Positions 1 through 6,285 of a DNA stretch of 10,000 bases are shown piece by piece (within the stretch, counting starts at the first letter, position 1; every line of letters begins with the position of its first letter). The stretch covers positions 1 to 10,000 of the forward strand of contig JAIWOE010000011.1 of the NCBI GenBank assembly GCA_020217165.1, given 5' to 3'. The DNA is from Desulfovibrio sp. Its GTDB lineage: Bacteria > Desulfobacterota > Desulfovibrionia > Desulfovibrionales > Desulfovibrionaceae. A program made the position numbers and the translations under genes. A model generated the notes under the pieces. That model saw only the letters and a program-made list of their open reading frames with translations, searched no databases and had not been told where the DNA came from.

Positions 1-198
1 CACGCGCATGCGTTCCCCGGTACAAATGGCCCTGGCCTGGGCCGGCGTCACTGCCCTGGGACTTTCGGGGTGGAAGATGAATCCCAGCAGGGACGCGCCC
101 ACGGCCATGGCCGCGTCGGCGTCCTGCTGCCGGGTGATGCCGCAAACCTTGACCAAAACGTCGCCACAGGCGCAGGCACAGGGGGAGCTTTCGTACAT
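1..198 (-). CDS. trpF: Phosphoribosylanthranilate isomerase, N-terminal part (cut by left window edge)
   Basis: TrpF isomerises N-(5'-phosphoribosyl)anthranilate to the 1-carboxyphenylamino deoxyribulose phosphate used by TrpC (tryptophan pathway, cytoplasm). Sixty-six codons are visible before the window ends. They contain the family hallmarks: VKVCGITR at residues 16-23, whose Cys is the catalytic thiolate position of the family, then an alanine-rich helix, the strand LLGFIF and the phosphate-side motif SPRAVTP at about 46-52. The ATG at 198 shares one base with the trpC stop (TGATG), and a GGAGG lies ten bases upstream inside trpC, so translation is probably coupled. Odd detail: the first 13 residues include a CxCxC cluster (Cys 7, 9, 11) before the usual family start; a TTG codon just before VKVCGITR is a possible alternative start. 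The identity is secure; the C-terminal half lies outside. Confidence 0.93.
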   Translation of the reverse strand, partial: MYESSPCACACGDVLVKVCGITRQQDADAAMAVGASLLGFIFHPESPRAVTPAQARAICTGERMRV

Positions 199-995
199 CA
201 AGGGCGGACCTCCGAGAGCAGTTCGTGCAGGGCGGATCCTGGATCAGGCGCGGCCATGAGGGACGAGCCGACCAGAACGCCGTCGTATCGAAGTGCTCGC
301 ATCTGGGCAAGATCCTGTGGCCGGGACATGCCCGAGGCGCTGATCCAGAGCTCCCCCGGCTGACGCAGGGCTGCCAGGCGGGCGGAGGTGGTCATGTCCG
401 TGCGCAGGGTGTCCAGATCACGGTTGTTCACCTGGAGGATGCGCGGCGTGACCGCCTGCTCCAGGGCGGCCATGGCCACCCGGGCGCGGTGCAGGTCCGT
501 TTCGTCAAAGACTTCCACCACCGCCTCCACCCCCAGGGACTCGGCCGTGCGGAGCATTTCCGCCAGGGCGGCATCGGTCTCGAACATGCGCACGATGACC
601 AGGGCCGCCGCCGCCGGCGTGGCCGCGGTTTCCACCAGTTGCAGGGGATCCAGCAGGAAATCCTTGCGCAACAGGGGCAGGCCGGGGCCGGTCATGCGCT
701 CCAGGAATCCCAGGGACCCCTGGAAGTGCGCTTCCTCCGTGAGCACGGAGATGGCCGAGGCCCCGCCGCGGGCGTATTGCACGGCCACGTCTTCCGGCGA
801 CAGGACAAGGTTGATGGCCCCCTTGGATGGCGAGGCCCGTTTGTATTCCGCAATGACGGCCAGGGGTGGCGCCGCCAGGGTTGCAGCCAGGGACAGTCGG
901 GGCCCGGACCGGACCGCCGGCAGGGAGCCGGCGGCAGCCAGGGCCTTGAGCCGGGCAATGCCCGGCTCCTGGGCAGCGCGGAAGCGTGCTAGCAT
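198..995 (-). CDS. trpC: Indole-3-glycerol phosphate synthase
   Basis: TrpC closes the indole ring, converting the TrpF product to indole-3-glycerol phosphate with loss of CO2 and water. The 265-residue protein is a normal single-domain (beta/alpha)8 TrpC, not fused to TrpF. Visible active-site motifs are IAEYKRASPSKG at 48-59 (Glu50 and Lys52), LLRKDF at 108-113 (general-acid Lys111), VVEVFDE at 159-165 (Glu161), NNRDL at 190-194 (Asn190) and the phosphate-binding VGSSLM near 242-247. The strand-8 motif reads WISASGM, with Ala220 where the family normally has Glu (SESG). The start chosen is the ATG at 995: it overlaps the trpD stop by seven bases (ATGCTAG), has GGGAG eight bases upstream, and gives the family N-terminus. 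A reading frame continues further upstream, but that extension is unrelated to TrpC and lies over trpD. Confidence 0.96.
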   Translation of the reverse strand: MLARFRAAQEPGIARLKALAAAGSLPAVRSGPRLSLAATLAAPPLAVIAEYKRASPSKGAINLVLSPEDVAVQYARGGASAISVLTEEAHFQGSLGFLERMTGPGLPLLRKDFLLDPLQLVETAATPAAAALVIVRMFETDAALAEMLRTAESLGVEAVVEVFDETDLHRARVAMAALEQAVTPRILQVNNRDLDTLRTDMTTSARLAALRQPGELWISASGMSRPQDLAQMRALRYDGVLVGSSLMAAPDPGSALHELLSEVRP

Positions 996-2023
996 CCGAA
1001 GCGCTCCCGCAGGTATTGGGCGGCCACCCCGGAGGCGATGACGCCGCGGGCCTTGTCCATGCAGTCGCCCAGGGTGGAGTCCTCGTCGGCCAGGTGCAGG
1101 GTGACGCCCAGGTTCAGGGCGCACATGTCCTGCATGGCCTTGGGACCCTTGCCAGCCAGCACTTCGCGCATGCGGGCCACACCTTCCTCACGATTCTTGA
1201 TGGCCACCTCGGCCGGGGTGTAGGCCGGGAAGTCGAAGTCCTGCGGGTCCAGCTCGGTGTGGGCCAGCTCGCCTTCCACCACCCAGGTGATGAGGGCCGG
1301 GCCAAAGGTGGTCAGCTCGTCCCAGCGCGAGCCCGTCTCCCCGCCGCTCCCGCATACAACAGCCGCACGGGTGACGCCGCCCAGGGCCAGGGTTTCGGCC
1401 ATCAGGTCCATGAGTTCGGGCCGGGCCACCCCCACCAACTGATGGCTGGGCCGGGCCGGGTTGAGCAGGGGGCCCATGAGGTTGAAGACGGTACGAATGC
1501 CCATCTCCCGCCGCACCGGCATGACGTGCTTGAAGGCGGGGTGGAAGTTGGGGGCAAAGAGGAACACAAAGCCGCGTTCCGCCAGTTGATCCGCGGCCTG
1601 GTCCGCATCGGCCAAGAGTTCCATGCCCAGGCCCTCCAGCACGTCGGCCGAGCCGCAATTGCCGGTCATGGAACGGTTGCCGTGTTTGGCCACGGGATAT
1701 CCCAGGGCGGCCATGCAGATGGCCACGGCCGTGGAGCAGTTGAAGGAACAGCTGTGGTCGCCGCCGGTGCCGCAGGTATCCACCAGTACGGGATAGTCGG
1801 CGCGCCTGGCCACCAGCCTGGCCTGGCCCAGGGCGGCGGCCACGGCGGCGGCCACCTCCCCGGCGGTTTCGCCCTTGGCCCGCAGGCCCATGAGCAGGGC
1901 CCCGGCCTGGGCGGGGGTGAGGTCCCCCGTCATGAGCATGCCAAAGACCGCATCGGCCTCCGGACGCGACAGCGTCTCCCCTCGGGCCAGGGATTCCAGG
2001 ATTTCTGCAATGGTAATGGACAT
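989..2023 (-). CDS. trpD: Anthranilate phosphoribosyltransferase
   Basis: TrpD transfers the phosphoribosyl group of PRPP to anthranilate. The 344-residue length matches the stand-alone family, with no amidotransferase domain fused. Recognisable elements are the helical N-terminal domain (about 1-70), the PRPP loop GTGGD at 85-89, KHGNR at 113-117, CGSADVLEGLG at 123-133, the anthranilate-side RREMGIRTVFNLMGPL at 171-186 and the metal-binding Asp-Glu pair at 235-236. Two places differ from the commonest consensus: His90 follows GTGGD where Gly is usual, and the segment after KHGNR reads SMTGN rather than the usual Ser-rich stretch. Both look tolerable. The start ATG at 2023 lies three bases after the trpG stop, with GGAGGA about eight bases upstream within the end of trpG. 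The 3' end overlaps trpC by seven bases, consistent with translational coupling. Confidence 0.97.
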   Translation of the reverse strand: MSITIAEILESLARGETLSRPEADAVFGMLMTGDLTPAQAGALLMGLRAKGETAGEVAAAVAAALGQARLVARRADYPVLVDTCGTGGDHSCSFNCSTAVAICMAALGYPVAKHGNRSMTGNCGSADVLEGLGMELLADADQAADQLAERGFVFLFAPNFHPAFKHVMPVRREMGIRTVFNLMGPLLNPARPSHQLVGVARPELMDLMAETLALGGVTRAAVVCGSGGETGSRWDELTTFGPALITWVVEGELAHTELDPQDFDFPAYTPAEVAIKNREEGVARMREVLAGKGPKAMQDMCALNLGVTLHLADEDSTLGDCMDKARGVIASGVAAQYLRERFGC

Positions 2024-2026
2024 CGA

Positions 2027-2608
2027 CTATTCCTCCGCCAGCAGCTGGTTGGGGAAGTTGGCCAACAGCTGCGGGCCATCCGGAGTCAGGATGGATTCGG
2101 GATGGAACTGCACCCCGGCCCAGGGACGATCCTTGTACCGAAGGCCCATGACCTCGCCCTCGTCGGTGGTGGCCGTCACCTCCAGCAGGTCCGGGGCTTC
2201 CTCGGCCCGCACCAGCAGGGAGTGGTAACGGCCCACCTCGAAGGGATTGGGCAGGCCGGCAAAGAGGCCTTTGTTGTTGTGCCGGATGGGGGATGTCTTG
2301 CCATGCATGATGCGGTGCCCCACGTTGACCGTGGCCCCGGCAAAGTGCCCCAGGATCTGGTGCCCCAGGCAGACCCCCAGCACCGGGGTGGTCCGGGGCA
2401 GGCGTTCCAGAAACTGCAGGCACAGCCCGGCGTTCACGGGGTGGCTGGGGCCCGGGGAGATGCAGACCATCTGCACCTCGGGCGAGGTGGCCAGGGCCAG
2501 AAGCTCGGGACGGTCGTTGCGCACCACCGTGGGCTCCAGGCCGATCTTCTGAAAGGCCTGCACAAGATTGTAGGTAAACGAATCGAAATTATCGATGAGC
2601 AAGAACAT
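2027..2608 (-). CDS. trpG: Anthranilate synthase component II, glutamine amidotransferase
   Basis: TrpG hydrolyses glutamine and channels ammonia to TrpE for anthranilate formation. The 193-residue class I amidotransferase begins with the typical LLIDNFDSFTYN (3-14), has the oxyanion motif SPGP at 51-54, the nucleophile elbow GVCLGHQ with Cys80, the MHGK segment at 101-104, and the catalytic His169/Glu171 in QFHPES. The start is the ATG at 2608: GGAG lies a few bases upstream and the encoded N-terminus matches the family, although an open frame continues upstream across trpE. It overlaps the end of trpE by 20 bases, a long overlap that fits coupled 1:1 synthesis of the two subunits. As in other bacteria it could also serve aminodeoxychorismate synthase (PabA role), but the position between trpE and trpD makes the Trp role primary. 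Confidence 0.96.
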   Translation of the reverse strand: MFLLIDNFDSFTYNLVQAFQKIGLEPTVVRNDRPELLALATSPEVQMVCISPGPSHPVNAGLCLQFLERLPRTTPVLGVCLGHQILGHFAGATVNVGHRIMHGKTSPIRHNNKGLFAGLPNPFEVGRYHSLLVRAEEAPDLLEVTATTDEGEVMGLRYKDRPWAGVQFHPESILTPDGPQLLANFPNQLLAEE

Positions 2609-4007
2609 GCTGCACTCCTTCGCCGGCCAGGGCGGCTTGCTGGGCGCGGGCCTTGTTGTGGCATTCCTGCCATTCCTTGTCCGGATCGGAATCGTAGACC
2701 AGGCCGGCGCCGGTCTGCCATTGGACAAGGCCGTCGCGCACCCAGAAGGAGCGGATGAGGATACCCGTATCCATGTCCACACGATCCTTGTCCAGCCCGA
2801 ACCAGCCGATGGCCCCGGCGTACGGTCCGCGGGCGATGCCTTCCAGCTCCGCGATGATCTCCATGGCCCGGACCTTGGGCGCGCCGGAGACGGTGCCGGC
2901 CGGGAAGCAGCTGGCCAGCACGTCCAGGCTGTCCTTGCCCTGGGCCAGCTGGGCCGATACATAGGAGGTCATGTGCATGACGTGGGAGAAGCGTTCCACC
3001 TCCATGCTGCGGTCCACCTGCACGCTGCCGGGGGTGGCGATGCGCCCCAGGTCGTTGCGGCCCAGATCCACCAGCATCACGTGTTCGGCGCGCTCCTTGG
3101 GGTCTGCCAGCAGCTCCTCGGCCAGGCGCTTGTCCTCGGCCTCGGTGGCGCCGCGGGGGCGCGTGCCGGCAATGGGGCAGGTGGTCAGGCGGCCGTTGTC
3201 GCAACGCACCAGCATCTCAGGGGAAGAACCGAACACCGTGACCTTGGGCAGCCGCAGGAAGAACATGTACGGCGAGGGATTGATCTGCCTGAGCCGCCGA
3301 TAGAGCACAAAGGGCTCCCCGGTGAAGGAGGCCTGGAAGCGCGTGGAGAGCACCACCTGGATGCATTCGCCCTGGGTGATGAGTTCCTTGGCCCGCAGCA
3401 CGCCCTTTTTATAGGCCACTTCCTCGGGCATGTTCATGATGGGACCATGGACGGGAATGTCCTGGCGGCGGTTGACGTATTGGGAATCCAGCTCCACCTT
3501 CACGCCTTCCACCACGCTCAGGATGCACAGCTTGCCAAAGAGGTGGTCGAAGAGGGCCACATGTCCGGGCAGCACCAGGGTGGATTCCGCCGCTTCCACG
3601 GGAATGAGGGCTTCCAGCTTGGGCTCAAACAGCCGGGCCGTGGCGTAGCCGAAGTAGCCGTACAGGCCGCGGCAAATGGGTGGCAGGTCTGCAAATTCGG
3701 CATCGGGTTCGATGCGGATGTGCTGCATCACCGTGCGCAGGCCCTCCAGGTAGGGCATGCCTTCGAATTTTTTCAGGCCTTCCAGACGATTGTCCCGGCA
3801 GGCCACTTCCAACAGGCCGTTTTTGCAGGAAAGCCGCAGCCGGTAGTTCCAGGCGATGATGGAATAGCGGCCCAGGCGGCCGTCCACCTCGGCGCTTTCC
3901 AGCAAGAGGCCTTGTTTGGAGCCCACCAGGCCCAGAAACAGGCTGATGGGGGTGTGAATATCCGCGGCCGTCCAGGACCCGGTTTGTCTCAAAACCACAG
4001 GTTCCAT
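2589..4007 (-). CDS. trpE: Anthranilate synthase component I
   Basis: TrpE converts chorismate plus ammonia to anthranilate, the committed step to tryptophan. With the chosen start it has 472 residues, typical for the family. Motifs in order: the feedback-site segment LLLESAE at 34-40 and GRYSIIA at 46-52, NPSPYMFF at 243-250, SPEML at 262-266, PIAGTRPRG at 278-286, the segment with NDLGR at 318-322, CFPAGTVSGAPKVRAMEII at 367-385, GWFG at 401-404 and GAG at 433-435. The N-terminal LLES motif and trpG next door favour TrpE over PabB. The ATG at 4007 has GGAG seven bases upstream. In-frame alternatives upstream are an ATG at 4040 with a poor ribosome site and a GTG at 4055 only three or so bases after a GGAGG. 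Feedback inhibition by Trp is expected from the family; the end overlaps trpG by 20 bases. Confidence 0.96.
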   Translation of the reverse strand: MEPVVLRQTGSWTAADIHTPISLFLGLVGSKQGLLLESAEVDGRLGRYSIIAWNYRLRLSCKNGLLEVACRDNRLEGLKKFEGMPYLEGLRTVMQHIRIEPDAEFADLPPICRGLYGYFGYATARLFEPKLEALIPVEAAESTLVLPGHVALFDHLFGKLCILSVVEGVKVELDSQYVNRRQDIPVHGPIMNMPEEVAYKKGVLRAKELITQGECIQVVLSTRFQASFTGEPFVLYRRLRQINPSPYMFFLRLPKVTVFGSSPEMLVRCDNGRLTTCPIAGTRPRGATEAEDKRLAEELLADPKERAEHVMLVDLGRNDLGRIATPGSVQVDRSMEVERFSHVMHMTSYVSAQLAQGKDSLDVLASCFPAGTVSGAPKVRAMEIIAELEGIARGPYAGAIGWFGLDKDRVDMDTGILIRSFWVRDGLVQWQTGAGLVYDSDPDKEWQECHNKARAQQAALAGEGVQHVLAHR

Positions 4008-4110
4008 CGTGTTGCTCCGTTGATGCGGGGGAATGTTCATTGCCCTGGCGCACACGGACCCTCCGGGAGGAGTCGGAAGGTCCGGGCTGCCCTTCAGCCG
4101 TAGTCCGGTC
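4008..4110 (-). promoter_or_regulatory. tyrA-trpE intergenic leader, longest gap in the cluster
   Basis: This 103-base gap is the only intergenic space here above 32 bases and separates the Phe/Tyr genes from the Trp genes. On the transcribed strand a hairpin can form between 4084 and 4055: arms CGGACC and GGTCCG, then an inner CTCC/GGAG stem with a four-base loop and a six-base bulge on the 5' side. An upstream GGCTG/CAGCC hairpin (4099-4085) precedes it. A second CCGGAC copy (4108-4103) could compete for the same downstream arm. No run of T follows the hairpin, so it is not an intrinsic terminator, and I see no convincing -35/-10 pair. A role in Trp-specific control is inferred only from position and foldability. 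Confidence 0.35.
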
Positions 4111-4114
4111 TCAT
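4094..4114 (-). other. Possible six-codon leader ORF overlapping the tyrA stop
   Basis: An ATG overlaps the tyrA stop codon (ATGA) and opens a six-codon frame encoding MRPDYG, ending at TGA inside the foldable leader before trpE. A GGGAG about eight bases upstream makes initiation or reinitiation plausible. It contains no Trp codon, so it is not a classical trp leader peptide. It may well be chance; it is recorded because of its placement and ribosome-site spacing. Confidence 0.2.
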
Positions 4115-4896
4115 GACTCGCTCCCTGTGGATGGTTCCTCCCACCAGCGTTGGGCGTGCTGGATCAGCAGATCCATGTCGCCGCCCGCGGCCACGTGGAG
4201 GAAGTTGCGGTATTGGCGCACCAGATCCATGGAATATGGATTGGCGTCGAACAGGGTGGAAAACAGCGTGGCATCCTGGGTGAGCATCTTTCGGGAGGCG
4301 TCCAGCCGGCGCTGGAACGACGGCGTGAGGAACGGCGCGAGGGACGCATCTCCGGAAAGCGCGGCCAGGTAAGCCACGGTGGTGACGAAGTTCAGGTTCT
4401 GGATGGCGGCCATGGCCCGGTCGTGCTCCTCGGCCGTGGTTCGGAAGCAGGTGAATCCCATGGCCGCCAGCAGGGCGGCCACGCGGGGCAGGGCCTGGGC
4501 ATCCTGGGGCCGTCCGCCTTCCACCAGGGCCACCCGGGCATCCTCCGGGGGCTCGGGCCCGAAGAGGGGATGCGTGCCCACCACCGGCCCGGTCCAGGCA
4601 CGCAGCATGGCCTGCATGGGGCCGAGCTTGACCGAGCAGACGTCGGCCAGCACGGCGTGAGCGGCCATGTGGGGTGCGATGGCCTCCAGCACGGCGTCCA
4701 CCGCCGTGACCGGCACGGCCAGCAGCACCAGGTCTGCCCGGGGCAGGCCGGTGTCCCGGTGGGCCAGGGCGGCCGCATCCAGGGGCTGGTCATACCCCTG
4801 CACGGCCAGCCCCAGGGATTGGGCGCGCCGGATGAACAGGCCGCCCATCTGCCCGTGGCCGCCCAGGACGGCCAGGTGTCCAAAGGGCAGGTTCAC
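4111..4896 (-). CDS. tyrA: Prephenate dehydrogenase (T-protein-like dehydrogenase domain, no mutase domain)
   Basis: TyrA oxidatively decarboxylates prephenate to 4-hydroxyphenylpyruvate, the tyrosine precursor. The protein is 261 residues from a GTG start. The Rossmann glycine-rich loop is LGGHGQMGG at 11-19; DVCSVKLGPMQAML at 85-98 and GTHPLFGP at 107-114 carry the catalytic-site His109; AEEHDRAMAAIQNLNF at 155-170 holds the second conserved His158; PSFQRRLDASRKML at 192-205 supplies the basic substrate-side residues. These motifs resemble the dehydrogenase half of the enterobacterial T-protein, without its chorismate mutase domain; mutase activity is available from PheA. The GTG at 4896 overlaps the aroA stop by four bases (GTGA) and has GGAG seven bases upstream; the longer frame lies over aroA and is unrelated to TyrA. 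Two adjacent Trp codons (residues 251-252) occur ten codons before the stop, just ahead of the trpE leader. Confidence 0.93.
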   Translation of the reverse strand: MNLPFGHLAVLGGHGQMGGLFIRRAQSLGLAVQGYDQPLDAAALAHRDTGLPRADLVLLAVPVTAVDAVLEAIAPHMAAHAVLADVCSVKLGPMQAMLRAWTGPVVGTHPLFGPEPPEDARVALVEGGRPQDAQALPRVAALLAAMGFTCFRTTAEEHDRAMAAIQNLNFVTTVAYLAALSGDASLAPFLTPSFQRRLDASRKMLTQDATLFSTLFDANPYSMDLVRQYRNFLHVAAGGDMDLLIQHAQRWWEEPSTGSES

Positions 4897-6275
4897 GCGG
4901 ATACTCCATGCGGATCCCGCCGGCCATGCTGGGCCCGCAGCACGTTCCAGGTGTCCCAGAAGGCGGGGAAGCTCTTGGAGACCACCTGCGGCGTGTCCAG
5001 CCGCACGGTGATGCCCCGGCGCTCGAAGAGGGACAGGCACATGGCCAGGCGATGGTCGTTGTAGGTCAGGCAATCCACGCCCTGGCGCAGGACCGCCTCG
5101 GGCACCGGCTGCGGGACGATGCGCAGGCCGTCGTCCAGGATCTCAACCTGGGTGCCGATGCGCCGCAGTTCCGTGGCCACGGCGTCCAGGCGGTCGCACT
5201 CCTTGATGCGCAGGTGGGCCACGTTGCGGATGATCGTGGGAGAGGAGGCAAAGGCCGCCGTGACTGCCACCGTGGGCACGATGTCCGGGCAGGTGCCCAT
5301 GTCCAGCTCTGCGCCGTGCAGGGGGGTGGGGTCCAGCATCACCGTGCGGCCCTCCCAGCGCGGCGCGGCGCCCATGGCCTCCAGGCAACGCAGCATGGCG
5401 CGGTCGCCCTGGAAGGAGTCCTGCCGCAGCCCCTGCACGGCCACGGGCCCCATGGACGGGGAGCCGAGCACCCCGGCGGCCAGGAAGTAGGAGGCGTTGG
5501 ACCAGTCCCCCTCCACCACGTAATCCCGCGACTGGTAGCGCCCCGGGGAAACCAGGAAGCGGAACCTGCCGGGGACGATCTGCGTCAGCGTCTGCCAGTC
5601 CACGGTGGTCCAGGCCTCGCCCTGCAGCTCCTGCACGGTCACTTCCACGCCAAAATCCTGCATGGCCTGCAGGGTGAGGGAGATGTACGGCCAGGAGACG
5701 GCCTTCTTTCCAATGATGTGGATGCGGCTCGCCTCCCGGGCCATGGGCGCAGCCAGGAGCAGGCCCGAGAGGTACTGGGAGCTTTCTTCCAGATCGATGT
5801 CCACCTGCCCGCCGGCCAGGCCCCGGGCTTCAATGAGGCAGGGCGGGTTGCCCACGGTGCCCTCCCAGTGGAAGACCGCGCCCTGGGATTCCAGCGCCCT
5901 GGCCAGGGGACCGATGGGCCGGTCGTGCATGCGGCCGCGGCCATGCAGGCGGAACCGGCCCTGCCCGGCGGCGGCGATGGCCGTGACCAGGCGGCAGGTG
6001 GTGCCGGATTCGCCCACGTCGAGGTCGGCGGGGAGGGCATCCCCGCCCGTGGGGTGTCCGTCCAGCCCGGTCACGGCATAGGCGCCAGGGCCCTGGCGGG
6101 TGATGCGCGCGCCCATGGCCGTGAGCACGGCGGCGGTGCGGGCCAGGTCCTCGCTTTCCAGGACATTGCGGATGGTGGAGACGCCACCGGCCAGGGCCCC
6201 GCACAAACAGGCGCGATGCGAGACGGACTTTGACGCCGGGGCCGTGACAACAGCCGCAGGGGGGGAAGTGGTCAT
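4893..6275 (-). CDS. aroA: 5-enolpyruvylshikimate-3-phosphate synthase
   Basis: AroA transfers enolpyruvyl from PEP to shikimate-3-phosphate, making EPSP for chorismate synthase. The 460-residue protein is somewhat longer than the roughly 427-residue E. coli enzyme. Motifs: PASKSVSHRA at 13-22 (Lys16, Ser17 and Arg21 of the substrate site), the PEP/glyphosate loop GESGTTCR at 88-95 with the conserved Gly91, MHDRPIGPL at 116-124, SSQYLSGLLLAAP at 165-177, VEGDWSNASYF at 254-264, PDIVPT at 330-335 with catalytic Asp331, RIKECDRL at 356-363 (Glu359, Arg362) and YNDHRLAM at 405-412. The ATG at 6275 has GGAG six bases upstream and follows the pheA stop by ten bases; the open frame further upstream lies over pheA. 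The 3' end overlaps tyrA by four bases. The loop Gly suggests ordinary glyphosate sensitivity, by inference only. Confidence 0.96.
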   Translation of the reverse strand: MTTSPPAAVVTAPASKSVSHRACLCGALAGGVSTIRNVLESEDLARTAAVLTAMGARITRQGPGAYAVTGLDGHPTGGDALPADLDVGESGTTCRLVTAIAAAGQGRFRLHGRGRMHDRPIGPLARALESQGAVFHWEGTVGNPPCLIEARGLAGGQVDIDLEESSQYLSGLLLAAPMAREASRIHIIGKKAVSWPYISLTLQAMQDFGVEVTVQELQGEAWTTVDWQTLTQIVPGRFRFLVSPGRYQSRDYVVEGDWSNASYFLAAGVLGSPSMGPVAVQGLRQDSFQGDRAMLRCLEAMGAAPRWEGRTVMLDPTPLHGAELDMGTCPDIVPTVAVTAAFASSPTIIRNVAHLRIKECDRLDAVATELRRIGTQVEILDDGLRIVPQPVPEAVLRQGVDCLTYNDHRLAMCLSLFERRGITVRLDTPQVVSKSFPAFWDTWNVLRAQHGRRDPHGVSA

Positions 6276-6285
6276 GACGGGCTCC

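Noticed and set aside
996..1124. Upstream extension of the trpC reading frame
   Set aside because: The 43 extra residues are Arg/Gly-rich, do not match TrpC, and lie over trpD in another frame; the ATG at 995 has a good ribosome site.
986..2758. A 590-codon plus-strand open frame opposite trpD, trpG and the end of trpE
   Set aside because: Low-complexity Gly/His/Gln-rich translation, no motif, and fully antisense to three genes with clear family motifs.
2609..2962. Upstream extension of the trpG reading frame
   Set aside because: The 118 extra residues are out-of-frame translation of trpE; the true N-terminus is the family-typical MFLLIDNFDS.
4055..4084. Hairpin before trpE as an intrinsic terminator
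   Set aside because: The stem is foldable, but no T-rich tract follows it and the genes on either side belong to one pathway in one direction.
2595..4103. A 502-codon plus-strand open frame opposite trpE
   Set aside because: Antisense shadow of trpE; no plausible start context and no recognisable protein features.
4897..5073. Upstream extension of the tyrA reading frame to an earlier start
   Set aside because: The 59 extra residues are out-of-frame aroA sequence without Rossmann features; the GTG at 4896 has correct ribosome-site spacing.
4908..6233. A 441-codon plus-strand open frame opposite aroA
   Set aside because: Antisense shadow of aroA with biased, featureless composition.
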